Position numbers and translations under genes: made by a program
Notes under the pieces: model-generated
Told to the model about the DNA's origin: nothing
Databases searched by the model: none
Seen by the model: only the letters and a program-made list of their open reading frames with translations
Assembly: GCA_964610765.1 (NCBI GenBank)
Contig: CAZSWS010000001.1
Span: forward strand, 73,139 to 137,138
Origin: CAZSWS01 sp964610765
GTDB lineage: Bacteria; Bacteroidota; Bacteroidia; Bacteroidales; Tannerellaceae
Length of the DNA stretch: 64,000 nucleotides
Direction: 5' to 3'
In this document: positions 27,871 through 37,234 of the stretch, piece after piece
Layout: every line of letters begins with the position of its first letter
How positions within the stretch are numbered: the first letter of the stretch is position 1

Positions 27871-30183
27871 ATGAAATTTACTTTTCAAAACTTATCCATA
27901 CGCAAAAGGACAGTCCTAATTTCGACTGTCCTTTTGTTACTTCTGTATATCTTTTGCCTTCCACATCCACTCTTCACCGTTCCTTATGCAACAGTAGTTA
28001 CCGATAAAGAAGGAGAATTATTGGGGGCACGGATAGCAGAAGATGGGCAATGGCGGTTTCCACCCATAACGGAAGTGCCTGATAAGTTTGCTAAATGCTT
28101 ACTGGCTTTTGAAGATCGAAACTTTTATTACCATTGGGGGGTTAACCCATTTTCTATTGGTCGAGCTTTCGTACAGAATATACAAAACAAGCGAATTGTG
28201 AGCGGAGGAAGTACAATTACCATGCAAACTATCCGCTTGTCAAGAGGAGAAAAGCGAACTATTGGTGAAAAAATTATAGAAATCATACTGGCAACACGTT
28301 TAGAATTTAGTTATTCTAAAAAGAATATATTAGCTCTTTATGCTTCACATGCTCCTTTTGGAGGCAATGTGGTGGGTCTTGAAGCTGCTTCGTGGCGCTA
28401 TTTTGGTCATTCATACGAACAACTCTCCTGGGCTGAAGCAGCCACTTTAGCTGTTTTGCCCAATGCGCCTTCACTGATACACTTGGCTCGTAACCGAACA
28501 ACCTTGCACAAGAAACGTAATCGGCTACTCAAATACCTTTTTGAAAAACAAACCATTGATAAATCGACCTATGAGCTGGCTTTGGCTGAACCTCTACCCG
28601 GAGAACCTCTGCCACTACCAAACATTGCTCCACACTTGGTTACTTATTTTCACCAAACTGCTAAAGGGCAACATATCATTTCTTCAATAGATAAGAACAC
28701 ACAGGAGCAAGTAGAAGGTGTACTCAAAAGATGGAACAATGAATTTATGCAAAGTGACATCAGGCATATTGCAGCAATAGTCGTTGATGTACAAACCAAT
28801 CAAGTAGTTGCCTATTGTGGAAACGTACATACAAACAATCAGGCTGAAGGCAATCAGGTGGATATTATTCAATCAAGAAGAAGTACAGGAAGTATTTTGA
28901 AGCCATTTCTTTATTATGCAGCCTTACAGGAAGGGGTTATCTTACCGCAAACATTACTGCCGGATGTGCCTGTCAATATTAATGGTTTTGCCCCACGAAA
29001 CTTCAATTACCGATATGATGGAGCTGTTGCAGCAAATGAAGTTATCGCTCGTTCTTTAAATGTTCCCTCTGTGGCACTTTTACGTACATACAGTGTTCCT
29101 AAATTCTATGAACAGCTCAAAAAGATGGGCATAACCACACTTAATAAACCTGCCGGACATTATGGGCTTTCACTCATTGTAGGTGGTGCCGAAGGAACTT
29201 TATGGGACGTAACAAGTGCGTATGCTTCCATGGCACGTTCGGTCATTAAGCTGCCTAATAAATCAATTAGTTGCCTGAATGAAACTCATCAAGCAGAACT
29301 ACCCGAAGCTTTTGAGCCGGGAGCTGCCTGGCAAACATTGGAAGCTATTAAAGAAGTAAACCGACCGGAAGAAATAGATTGGCGAACCATTCCAACCATG
29401 CAGCGCGTTGCTTGGAAAACCGGCACCAGCTTTGGTTTTCGGGATGCTTGGGCAGTAGGTGTAACCACACGCTATGCCGTAGGTGTATGGGTAGGGAATG
29501 CTTCCGGTGAAGGAAAGCCTAACCTGGTAGGTGCTCGCACCTCGGCACCGGTTATGTTTGATGTTTTCAACCTATTACCTCGTGGAAACTGGTTTCCACG
29601 TCCTACAGAAGCATTCACCGAAGAAGTAGTCTGTAAACAGTCCGGACATCTAGCCGGTCGATTTTGTGATCACACGGATACAACTTTAATTGTACCGAAT
29701 GGTCTACGTACTGAAGTCTGTCCCTACCATCAATCAGTGTTACTCACTGCAGACGGCACACGCCGTATCTATAAAGAGTGTGCTGAACAGGAAGCAACCA
29801 TTACACACAATTTCTTTGTTCTTCCTCCCTCTTGGGAGTGGTACTATAAACAAAACCATCCCGAATACATTCCCCTACCTCCATTTAAAGCCGGATGCGG
29901 ACATGCACCTGAACAACAAATGCAATTCATCTACCCACAGAGTGGAGCACAAATATATCTACCGAAACAGCAGGATGGATCGCCGGGAGAAGTGACTTTC
30001 GAACTGGCTCACCGCAATCCGGATGCAAGCATATATTGGCATATTGACGATGAATATATTACTGTAACACAAGATATTCATCGGCTAACCTGTCTGCTTT
30101 CTGTCGGCAAGCATTCCATAACAGTCGTTGATGACCAGGGCAATACAATTTCTGTAAGTATAACAGCACTCAACAACAAATAA
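27871..30183 (+). CDS. pbpC: Penicillin-binding protein 1C
   Basis: 770 aa. One N-terminal TM helix (about 14-30) precedes a GT51 glycosyltransferase domain with catalytic E81 in FEDRNFYYHWG and the motifs GGSTITMQ and GNVVGLEAASWRYFG. The transpeptidase domain has SxxK at S341-I-L-K344, RSLN, and KTGT from K516. A C-terminal PBP1C-type beta domain completes the protein. It polymerises and cross-links peptidoglycan on the outer face of the inner membrane. It is co-transcribed with the alpha-2-macroglobulin. Confidence 0.96.
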   Translation: MKFTFQNLSIRKRTVLISTVLLLLLYIFCLPHPLFTVPYATVVTDKEGELLGARIAEDGQWRFPPITEVPDKFAKCLLAFEDRNFYYHWGVNPFSIGRAFVQNIQNKRIVSGGSTITMQTIRLSRGEKRTIGEKIIEIILATRLEFSYSKKNILALYASHAPFGGNVVGLEAASWRYFGHSYEQLSWAEAATLAVLPNAPSLIHLARNRTTLHKKRNRLLKYLFEKQTIDKSTYELALAEPLPGEPLPLPNIAPHLVTYFHQTAKGQHIISSIDKNTQEQVEGVLKRWNNEFMQSDIRHIAAIVVDVQTNQVVAYCGNVHTNNQAEGNQVDIIQSRRSTGSILKPFLYYAALQEGVILPQTLLPDVPVNINGFAPRNFNYRYDGAVAANEVIARSLNVPSVALLRTYSVPKFYEQLKKMGITTLNKPAGHYGLSLIVGGAEGTLWDVTSAYASMARSVIKLPNKSISCLNETHQAELPEAFEPGAAWQTLEAIKEVNRPEEIDWRTIPTMQRVAWKTGTSFGFRDAWAVGVTTRYAVGVWVGNASGEGKPNLVGARTSAPVMFDVFNLLPRGNWFPRPTEAFTEEVVCKQSGHLAGRFCDHTDTTLIVPNGLRTEVCPYHQSVLLTADGTRRIYKECAEQEATITHNFFVLPPSWEWYYKQNHPEYIPLPPFKAGCGHAPEQQMQFIYPQSGAQIYLPKQQDGSPGEVTFELAHRNPDASIYWHIDDEYITVTQDIHRLTCLLSVGKHSITVVDDQGNTISVSITALNNK

Positions 30184-30227
30184 CAGTAGGATAAGTGAAT
30201 AGGATATCCAGTTCACAATAAATTTCT

Positions 30228-30235
30228 TACTTTTG
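30228..30235 (+). promoter_or_regulatory. Candidate -7 element before the Dabb protein
   Basis: TACTTTTG fits TAnnTTTG 27 bp upstream of the start codon; no good TTG at 19-20 bp distance. Confidence 0.4.
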
Positions 30236-30262
30236 TTTTTATAATTTTCAAACCCCAATAAA

Positions 30263-30565
30263 ATGATTAGACACATTGTAATGTTTAAGCTGACACCATT
30301 TGATAGCGAAGCGGAGAAAATGGCATATATGCAAAAGATAAAAGTGGCACTTGAAGGACTCAAAGAGAAAATAGACTTCCTGCGCCATATACAGGTAGAC
30401 TTTAATATTAACCCTTCTGAAACATGGGATTTCATCCTGACTACTGAACTTGATACTTTAGAAGATGTGGGTAAATATGCTATTCACCCTGACCATGTAG
30501 CCGTATCAAAAGATTTAATCGGTCCGGTAAAAGCAGACAGAGCTTGTGTAGACTATGAAGCCTGA
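30263..30565 (+). CDS. Dabb (stress-responsive A/B barrel) domain protein
   Basis: 100 aa, a single Dabb domain: starts MIRHIVMFKL, contains FILTTELDTLEDVGKYAIHPDH and ends in a short strand. The domain forms dimeric ferredoxin-like barrels in small proteins of varied or unknown function. Its 3' end overlaps the next gene by 11 bp, so translation is probably coupled. No specific substrate can be assigned. Confidence 0.85.
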   Translation: MIRHIVMFKLTPFDSEAEKMAYMQKIKVALEGLKEKIDFLRHIQVDFNINPSETWDFILTTELDTLEDVGKYAIHPDHVAVSKDLIGPVKADRACVDYEA

Positions 30566-31034
30566 TACTATAACAACATTTGATATTGACGAGCGAGTAG
30601 CACTGGCTGTTAAAAGCTTCGAATCCGGTTTTAACTGTTGTCAAGCCGTATTCCTCTCGTTTACCGATTTAATAGATATTAAGCTGGAAGTTGCCCAGAA
30701 TATCTCATTAGGATTCGGGGGCGGAATGGGTCAACTGGAAGAAACATGTGGTACATTTAGCGCCTTGGTACTATTAACCGGTCTACGCTATCCGATTGAG
30801 AATCCGGACAATCCGGATGCTCGTACAGCTAACTATGAAATAATTCAGCGTATGGCTAAAGAGTTTAAACACCTCAATCATTCGATTAACTGCCGAGCAC
30901 TTACAAACCAAGATGTTTCTAAGTTATTGAATAAAGAAGCTAAAGCACTTGAATTAGCTACTCGCCCATGTAGCAAATATGTGGCTGATGCAGCACGTAT
31001 TGCCGGACGCATGTTGAAGGGAGAGTTTGAATAA
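30555..31034 (+). CDS. C_GCAxxG_C_C family redox-type protein
   Basis: 159 aa. The conserved spaced cysteines are visible: FNCCQAV near the N-terminus, GGGMGQLEETCGTFSAL in the middle, INCRAL, and RPCSKYV near the end, as in the C_GCAxxG_C_C family of putative redox-active or metal-binding proteins. Function is not established. Translation probably begins inside the Dabb gene at the ATG at 30555. Confidence 0.85.
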   Translation: MKPDTITTFDIDERVALAVKSFESGFNCCQAVFLSFTDLIDIKLEVAQNISLGFGGGMGQLEETCGTFSALVLLTGLRYPIENPDNPDARTANYEIIQRMAKEFKHLNHSINCRALTNQDVSKLLNKEAKALELATRPCSKYVADAARIAGRMLKGEFE

Positions 31035-31052
31035 TATTAAACCGAATTGTTT

Positions 31053-31769
31053 TTAGGCAGTTAGTGATATGTGAGTAACAAACTGCGAGGAGCGCAATGA
31101 ATTGAACAGGCGACTATAAGTGGCTTTGTCTTTAATATTAACCTTGTAGGTTATCATGGCCGTATCGCGTTCATAATCATAATCGAACGAAGAGCTTACG
31201 ATAAAAACATAGTGAGATTCAAGTATTAGTCGCAACCCTCTCAGATCCGGGTCAGAAGTGTTGCATGTAAGTGTCAATATCTTGTTTACTCCGTCTAAAT
31301 ACATTCTCTTCTCTAATTTCTCCAAAGAGATAAGCACAATGATTAGAATAGCTGTAGCTAATGCAGCACCAATATACATTCCTGCACCTACAGCCAGTCC
31401 TATAACAGCTACTGCCCAAATACAAGCAGCAGTAGTCAATCCGTGTACACTACCCTTACTTTGAATAATAGCTCCGGCACCTAAAAATCCGATACCACTC
31501 AACACCTGAGCTGCAATACGCCCTGGGTCTCCATTTAAAAAATCAGGAAAAGTTTGAGGTATCCAAATAGAAATAAGCATAGCCAGGGTTGATCCTAAGC
31601 AAATTAAAGTAAATGTTCGCATTCCGGCATCACGTCTCCGTGTCTGGCGTTCTACACCTACAGCTGCACCTAACACTAAACTGACGCACATACGCATTAT
31701 TACCGTTTGTGTATCAACCGTCGTGCTTATATATATTTCATTGAGATATTCGACTAAATGCTCCATCAT
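31053..31769 (-). CDS. MgtC/SapB family membrane protein
   Basis: 238 aa. Four to five TM helices occupy the first about 150 residues, with the family motifs GAAVGVERQTRRRDAGMRTFTLICLGSTLAML and GIGFLGAGAIIQ. A cytoplasmic C-terminal domain (about 155-238) looks ACT-like. Relatives influence magnesium homeostasis or ATP synthase activity in some bacteria, but many are uncharacterised. It is transcribed alone, convergent with the preceding gene and about 120 bp downstream of the feo genes. Confidence 0.9.
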   Translation of the reverse strand: MMEHLVEYLNEIYISTTVDTQTVIMRMCVSLVLGAAVGVERQTRRRDAGMRTFTLICLGSTLAMLISIWIPQTFPDFLNGDPGRIAAQVLSGIGFLGAGAIIQSKGSVHGLTTAACIWAVAVIGLAVGAGMYIGAALATAILIIVLISLEKLEKRMYLDGVNKILTLTCNTSDPDLRGLRLILESHYVFIVSSSFDYDYERDTAMITYKVNIKDKATYSRLFNSLRSSQFVTHISLTA

Positions 31770-31798
31770 GGTTTTTCAATGTATGTATACGTTCAATG

Positions 31799-31806
31799 CA
31801 AATATA
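31799..31806 (-). promoter_or_regulatory. Candidate -7 element of the MgtC-like gene
   Basis: Minus-strand TATATTTG, 30 bp upstream of the ATG. No clear -33 partner. Confidence 0.4.
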
Positions 31807-31892
31807 CAAATCAGTAAGAAGGTTTTACGCTATTTCGGGGGAAAAACTTCACTTACTTGATAATTATTCGGAAAACAAAGACTAACACTTGC

Positions 31893-32084
31893 TTAAGACT
31901 GATAAGAAGAACATTGTTCCTTTTCTAACAGTCTCTTTTTATCTATATGACAATTCATAGAACAACCGGGGCAAACAACTCTATTCTTTGCACTCACAGA
32001 CTGTTTGATAAAATGAAAAACCTTAACAACTACATAAACAGCCGTAATCAATCCAATAATTGCTACTAATATATCTTGTACCAT
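31893..32084 (-). CDS. FeoB-associated Cys-rich membrane protein
   Basis: 63 aa. One TM helix (about 4-24) followed by a short basic stretch and CPGCSMNCH, the Cys-rich signature of the small FeoB-associated family. It starts 12 bp after the feoAB stop on the same strand. The role is unknown; proximity suggests help in ferrous-iron uptake or iron sensing at the membrane. Confidence 0.9.
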   Translation of the reverse strand: MVQDILVAIIGLITAVYVVVKVFHFIKQSVSAKNRVVCPGCSMNCHIDKKRLLEKEQCSSYQS

Positions 32085-32096
32085 CTCTTTGAATAA

Positions 32097-34550
32097 TTAA
32101 TAAAAGAATCCACCAATAAAGTGTACTAAAAAGGATACAATCCATGCCAGCACACACGTATAGAACACTAAGAAAGCTCCCCATTTCCAAGAGCCTGACT
32201 CTTTAATCACTGCAACTACAGTCGCCACACAAGGAAAGTATATCAACACGAAGAAGAGAAAAGACAAGGCTACTAAAGAAGATATCACCAAGTTTCCATC
32301 TGCGTCTTTTTCGGTCAACAAACGTTCAGACAGGCCGGCTTCATCTTCTGAATCTCCTGTATAGAGAACGCCCATCGTGCTCACAACCACTTCTTTGGCA
32401 GCCATTCCTGTCAACAACGACACACTCATTTTCCAATCAAAGCCCATTGGACTTAATACCGGTTGAACTGCTTTACCTAATTTGCCTATATATGAATTTT
32501 CCTGTTGGTCAATAGCCTGCAAACGCTCAACTTCTGCAATCTGTTCTGTTTGTTGAGTTGGGTCTACGACCGTTTGCTCTATCTTGGCAATAGACTCCTC
32601 AAAGGCAGGAGTGTTTTTTGTATGCCGTGGGAAATATCCTAAGAACCATATAATCACTGAAGCCACCAATATGACTCCTCCCATCTTTTTAAGATATTGC
32701 TTAGCCTTTTCCCACATGTGTATAATTATCGAACGTATAGTAGGCTTTCTGTACGGAGGCAGTTCCATGACAAAAGGAAGATCTTCTCCTCCAAATAAAA
32801 ACTTTCGGAATAGACGTGCCATAATAACTGCCAAGAGTATACCGGTTAGATATAATGAAAACAAGACCAAACCGGCATGATTGGGGAAGAACGCTCCAGC
32901 AAGCAAGACATAAACCGGAAGTCTGGCGCTGCAACTCATTAATGGGTTAATTAAAATAGTAATCATCCGGCTTTTCCTACTTTCAATCGTTCTAGCAGAC
33001 ATTATGGCCGGCACATTACAGCCAAAGCCCATGACTAATGATATAAAAGACTTACCGTGTAAGCCCATTTTATGCATAATCTTGTCCATAATAAAAGCCG
33101 CCCGAGCCATATAGCCGGAATCTTCCATAAATGAAATGAACAAATACAGAATCATGATGTTCGGCAGAAATACAATGACCCCTCCCACTCCATTAATCAC
33201 ACCTTCTGTCAGTAGATCTTTTAAGGAGCCATCAGGCATATACTGGCTAACCATCGTATTCAACCAAGCTACAAACGACTCAATCCAGTCCATCGGATAT
33301 TGTCCCAAGCGGAAAGTTGCTTCAAACATAATCCACATAAACAACAAGAATATGGGGAAGCCCGTATATTTTCCGGTAATGTATTTATCTAGAAATTTCG
33401 TTTTACTGTTTTCTCCAAGCTGCCCTTCTTCCCACGTTTCTTTAAGTGCTCCGGATATAAACCCATATCGAGCATCCGTAAATGCAGTTTCACTGTCTTC
33501 TTTTAACAGCTGCTCTAAATATGAGATTTCCTCATTCTTAACCTTTAGTATCTCATTTCCATTGGGTAGCTTACTGATGTATTCTGTTATTTCAGTATCC
33601 TTCTCCAAAAGTTTAATTGACAAGTAACGTTTGGACTGATTTTTAGGTAACGAAACATTCTTTTTAAAACTCTTACGAACAGCCCGAATAGCCTTTTCTA
33701 GTACTTGACCATAGTTAATATGTATATGCCGGACAATAGGTTCTTTGTCTTCATAGATTTTGATAACCTGATTGAACAGTTCTTGTATTCCTTCACCTGT
33801 CCTACCATTGGTCGGAACAAGAGGAGCTCCAATCAGTCGACCTAATGAGTCATAATCGAATGTATCTCCTTTACTTTTTAGCTCATCATACATATTCAAG
33901 GCTATTGCCATTCGTATGTCTAAGTCAATCAGCTGACTTGTTAAGTACAAATTACGCTCCAGATTAGATGCATCAACCACGTTAACAACCACATCCGGGT
34001 GTTCTTCATTCAAGTGATTCCGAACATAAAGTTCTTCCGGTGAATAAGCAGACAAGGAATAAGTACCGGGTAAATCAACTATTTTTATGGTATACCCGTT
34101 ATGTTTAAACACGCCATCTTTGGCATCAACAGTCACCCCACTGTAGTTTCCTACATGCTCGTGTGCCCCCGATGCAAAGTTAAATAAGGAAGTCTTTCCG
34201 CTATTAGGATTTCCGACCAGTGCTATATTAATGGTTTTTCCTTTATCTATAGCCAAAGAACGGACTGTCTCAGTAACAAAAGTCTTTTCGTCATTACTTG
34301 TCTCAACCTCTTCTTCAATAAAAGCAGACACACTGACTACTTCTATGAGTGCCGCATCACTTCGTCGAAGAGACACGTCATACCCCATAATCCGATAGTG
34401 TATTGGATCTTTTAATGGCGCATTCTGGATAACTTCGACTTCTTTTCCACGGATAAATCCCATTTCTATTATCCGTTTACGAAAAGAACCACGCCCTAGT
34501 ACCTTAACAATAACGCCACGCTCTCCGGTATGAAGTTCTGATAATTTCAT
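32097..34550 (-). CDS. feoB: Ferrous iron transporter, FeoA-FeoB fusion
   Basis: 817 aa from the ATG at 34550. An in-frame ATG at 34580 would add 10 residues but lies upstream of the transcription start predicted from the promoter at 34570-34600. Residues 1-75 form a FeoA SH3-like domain (MKLSELHTGERG). The FeoB G domain has G1 GNPNSGKT (113-120), G2 region YSGVTVDAKDG, G3 DLPG (159-162) and G4 NMYD (219-222). The C-terminal membrane part has two Gate domains with multiple helices. It imports Fe(II) across the inner membrane. FeoA-FeoB fusions are common in Bacteroides. It forms a unit with the small Cys-rich protein downstream. Confidence 0.96.
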   Translation of the reverse strand: MKLSELHTGERGVIVKVLGRGSFRKRIIEMGFIRGKEVEVIQNAPLKDPIHYRIMGYDVSLRRSDAALIEVVSVSAFIEEEVETSNDEKTFVTETVRSLAIDKGKTINIALVGNPNSGKTSLFNFASGAHEHVGNYSGVTVDAKDGVFKHNGYTIKIVDLPGTYSLSAYSPEELYVRNHLNEEHPDVVVNVVDASNLERNLYLTSQLIDLDIRMAIALNMYDELKSKGDTFDYDSLGRLIGAPLVPTNGRTGEGIQELFNQVIKIYEDKEPIVRHIHINYGQVLEKAIRAVRKSFKKNVSLPKNQSKRYLSIKLLEKDTEITEYISKLPNGNEILKVKNEEISYLEQLLKEDSETAFTDARYGFISGALKETWEEGQLGENSKTKFLDKYITGKYTGFPIFLLFMWIMFEATFRLGQYPMDWIESFVAWLNTMVSQYMPDGSLKDLLTEGVINGVGGVIVFLPNIMILYLFISFMEDSGYMARAAFIMDKIMHKMGLHGKSFISLVMGFGCNVPAIMSARTIESRKSRMITILINPLMSCSARLPVYVLLAGAFFPNHAGLVLFSLYLTGILLAVIMARLFRKFLFGGEDLPFVMELPPYRKPTIRSIIIHMWEKAKQYLKKMGGVILVASVIIWFLGYFPRHTKNTPAFEESIAKIEQTVVDPTQQTEQIAEVERLQAIDQQENSYIGKLGKAVQPVLSPMGFDWKMSVSLLTGMAAKEVVVSTMGVLYTGDSEDEAGLSERLLTEKDADGNLVISSLVALSFLFFVLIYFPCVATVVAVIKESGSWKWGAFLVFYTCVLAWIVSFLVHFIGGFFY

Positions 34551-34569
34551 TATATGAGCAAATTTGTTG

Positions 34570-34600
34570 CGAAGATACATTTTTGATTCAACCCCATCAA
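34570..34600 (-). promoter_or_regulatory. Promoter of feoAB
   Basis: Minus strand TTG (34600-34598), 20 bp, TATCTTCG (34577-34570; seven of eight match TAnnTTTG and flanks). The predicted start is near 34563, about 13 bp before the chosen ATG. Confidence 0.5.
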
Positions 34601-34618
34601 TACCTATAAGTAGGTATT
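34599..34618. promoter_or_regulatory. Candidate operator of feoAB
   Basis: AATACCTATAAGTAGGTATT: perfect 8-bp arms around four bases, overlapping the -33 side of the feoAB promoter. The position suits a metal- or redox-responsive repressor. It does not look like a classical Fur box. Confidence 0.5.
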
Positions 34619-34701
34619 AAATTTCTCCAATAACCTAGCCCGGTTCTCAGGCTATATACATCATATTTGTTTCTTTAAAGATATTTTTCTAATTATTCGC
34701 T

Positions 34702-34709
34702 TATCTTTG
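34702..34709 (+). promoter_or_regulatory. Candidate -7 element of the nucleotidyltransferase gene
   Basis: TATCTTTG fits TAnnTTTG 51 bp before the start codon; no clear -33 element. Confidence 0.4.
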
Positions 34710-34760
34710 TTACGCTATCAATCACATATGTATATTAAATCAAACTCTAAATAATAGAAT

Positions 34761-35666
34761 ATGAAACCTACATTATTTGTACTTGCAGCAGGAATGGGAA
34801 GCCGTTATGGTGGTCTAAAACAACTAGACGGAGTGGGTCCCGGAGGTGAAACAATCATGGACTACTCTATTTATGATGCCATCCGTGCCGGATTCGGCAA
34901 GGTTGTTTTTGTTATCCGAACAGACTTTGAAGAAGATTTCCGCCGCATCGTGCTAAGTAAATATGAAAATCACATTCCAGTAGACGTCGTTTTTCAAGAG
35001 CTCGACAACCTACCTGAAGGCTTTTCTGTACCAAAAGACAGAACAAAACCTTGGGGTACTAACCACGCTTTATTAATGGGTAAAGATGTTATCAACGAGC
35101 CCTTCGCTGTACTTAATGCTGACGATTTCTACGGACGTGATAGCTTTGGCGTACTTGCTAAAGAATTGGTTTCTATGAATAATAAAACCAACCAATATTG
35201 CATGGTAGGATATCGGTTGGGTAACACCCTAAGTGATAGCGGAAGCGTAGCTCGTGGCGTTTGTGAAACAAATACGGAAGGTTTTCTGACCTCTGTCGTT
35301 GAGCGAACAGCCATCGAACGTATTGATGGAGAAATACAGTTTAAAGATGAAAACGGGAAAGCCGTTGTTTTAGAAGAAAACACACCTGTATCAATGAATA
35401 TGTGGGGATTCACACCGGACTACTTTGCTTATTCAGATGAATACTTCAAAGAGTTTCTTTCAAACAATATGGACAATCCGAAAAGTGAATTTTTCATCCC
35501 TACAGTAGTAAACGAGCTTATTAAAAAAGGAGTCGCTAATACAAAAGTATTAGACACCACTTCTAAATGGTTTGGCGTAACATACGCAGCAGACAGACAA
35601 GGCGTTGTAGAAAAGATACAAGCCCTTGTAGATGCAGGAGAATACCCGGCTAAGCTATTTGGATAA
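34761..35666 (+). CDS. Sugar-phosphate nucleotidyltransferase-like protein
   Basis: 301 aa. The N-terminal LAAGMGSRYGGLKQLDGVGPGGETIMDYSI is a nucleotidyltransferase (GT-A-like) signature with the G-x-G-(S/T)-R nucleotide loop, and VLNADDFYG holds the metal-binding Asp pair. Relatives make NDP-sugars, but this subgroup has no assigned substrate. The usual long C-terminal acyltransferase or beta-helix domain is absent. It is followed by a terminator, so it is monocistronic. Confidence 0.85.
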   Translation: MKPTLFVLAAGMGSRYGGLKQLDGVGPGGETIMDYSIYDAIRAGFGKVVFVIRTDFEEDFRRIVLSKYENHIPVDVVFQELDNLPEGFSVPKDRTKPWGTNHALLMGKDVINEPFAVLNADDFYGRDSFGVLAKELVSMNNKTNQYCMVGYRLGNTLSDSGSVARGVCETNTEGFLTSVVERTAIERIDGEIQFKDENGKAVVLEENTPVSMNMWGFTPDYFAYSDEYFKEFLSNNMDNPKSEFFIPTVVNELIKKGVANTKVLDTTSKWFGVTYAADRQGVVEKIQALVDAGEYPAKLFG

Positions 35667-35681
35667 ACGTTATACAAACAG

Positions 35682-35722
35682 ATAGGAGAACTATTACAAA
35701 AAGAATGGTTCTCCTATTTCAT
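35682..35722 (+). terminator. Terminator of the nucleotidyltransferase gene
   Basis: Perfect 10-bp stem (35682-35691 and 35708-35717) ending in a T-rich tract. Confidence 0.8.
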
Positions 35723-35759
35723 TTTCACCTAAACCTATTTTTTTAATCATAGAAAACAA

Positions 35760-37151
35760 ATGTATATGAAAAAACTACTCGCACTTTTAAGCATCGTATT
35801 GATAGGATTTGCCTCATGCGACATGTCAACAAGCAAGGTGCTGTTTGACGGAACTAACCAAAACGATTGGAACAGCCAGGGAGAAGTCAGCATTCAAGAT
35901 AGCATTCTTGTACTTTCAGGCGTCAACTCATCTGCCCTACTAAAGAAAGGAAACTATACAAATTTTGATCTTAACCTGGACATGCGAACCACTTCAGGCG
36001 GTAAGGGATATATCGGATTTCACACAGACAGTAAAGGGAAAGGCTATAAAGTGGCTGTCAATAATGATCGGGACGATGCCGTTTGGTGGAGAATGACCGG
36101 CAGCCTGCTATCTGTTCGAAACCTGACAAAAAGCTTTGTCAAAGAAAATGACTGGTTCAATATGCATATACGTGTCGAAGGACAAATCATTCAGGTTAAA
36201 ATAAACGGAGAAACCGTTGTTGAATACATGGAACCTGCCGAGCCTTTCCGTAAAGAGCCAAATCAACTTGCGTTGCTCTCATCCGGAAGCTTCTCATTAG
36301 TAAATAATGGAGAAGGAAGTATCCAATTTAAAAACATCTCAGTCGAAGCAATTGAGTCTAAAGACTTCATCTTGAAGCCACAAGCCGAAGAGGAAACAAA
36401 TGAACTGGCAGATGATATTATTCGATTACATCAAGAAGATTTTCCGGTGTTAGATTATCATGTTCATCTAAAAGGCGGACTAACGAACGAGTCGGCAGCA
36501 GCTCAATCACGTAAGTTGGGTATTAATTATGCTATCGCTCCCAACTGCGGAGTTGGATTTCCAATTGAAAACGACGAGCAAGTATGGGAATTCTTAAATG
36601 AAATGCGTGGTCAGCCATTCATTCTTGCTATGCAGGGTGAAGGACGTGAATGGGTCAAAACATTCTCTGCAGAAGTCAGAAATGAGTTTGATTATGTTTT
36701 CACTGATGCACTTACATTTACAGACGATAAAGGACGTCGCTCACGTATCTGGCTGGCAGAAGAAACTTGGATTGAAAATGAGCAACAGTACATGGACATG
36801 TTGCTAAACCGAATTATTGGAGTTTTACAAGAACCCATGGATGTGTATGTTAACCCTTGTTTTATTCCGGAACAAATGGTTGACCGTTATGACGAATTCT
36901 GGACGGAAGAACGGATGAACCTGTTTATAGATGCATTGGTGAAAAGCGGTAAGGCATTAGAAATCAACCATCGTTATGAGATTCCGAACCAGGCCATCAT
37001 TCAAAAAGCAAAAGATGCCGGGGTTAAGTTTACCTTTGGAACAAATAATGACTTAGCTGAATTCGGAAAACTAGCATACTGCATCCAAATGAAAGAAGCC
37101 TGTGGAATCACAGCAGAAGATATGTATAAACCTATTATTAAGATAGATTGA
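35760..37151 (+). CDS. DUF1080 (3-keto-glycoside hydrolase-like) / PHP-like fusion lipoprotein
   Basis: 463 aa. Lipoprotein signal with lipobox FAS-C (Cys20). Residues about 26-197 form a DUF1080 concanavalin-like domain (VLFDGTNQNDW near the start; GGKGYIGFHTD and DDAVWWRMTGSLL). DUF1080 relatives include 3-keto-glycoside hydrolases. Residues about 228-463 look like a PHP or amidohydrolase-type metal domain: H-V-H at 234-236, later ALEINHRYEIP and FTFGTNND. The two halves suggest a two-step carbohydrate or amide hydrolysis, which is inference. An alternative start two codons later would not change the signal. Confidence 0.8.
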   Translation: MYMKKLLALLSIVLIGFASCDMSTSKVLFDGTNQNDWNSQGEVSIQDSILVLSGVNSSALLKKGNYTNFDLNLDMRTTSGGKGYIGFHTDSKGKGYKVAVNNDRDDAVWWRMTGSLLSVRNLTKSFVKENDWFNMHIRVEGQIIQVKINGETVVEYMEPAEPFRKEPNQLALLSSGSFSLVNNGEGSIQFKNISVEAIESKDFILKPQAEEETNELADDIIRLHQEDFPVLDYHVHLKGGLTNESAAAQSRKLGINYAIAPNCGVGFPIENDEQVWEFLNEMRGQPFILAMQGEGREWVKTFSAEVRNEFDYVFTDALTFTDDKGRRSRIWLAEETWIENEQQYMDMLLNRIIGVLQEPMDVYVNPCFIPEQMVDRYDEFWTEERMNLFIDALVKSGKALEINHRYEIPNQAIIQKAKDAGVKFTFGTNNDLAEFGKLAYCIQMKEACGITAEDMYKPIIKID

Positions 37152-37195
37152 TGGTGGAAGGACTCCTTTCTCTCGTTATAAATATATAAAAATTC

Positions 37196-37229
37196 AAAGG
37201 CTCGCCAGGTAGATAGGCGGGCCTTTTTT
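37196..37229 (+). terminator. Terminator of the DUF1080-PHP gene
   Basis: 11-bp stem with one G-U pair (37196-37206 and 37216-37226) followed by T residues; it also faces the convergent reductase gene. Confidence 0.8.
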
Positions 37230-37234
37230 ATGTT

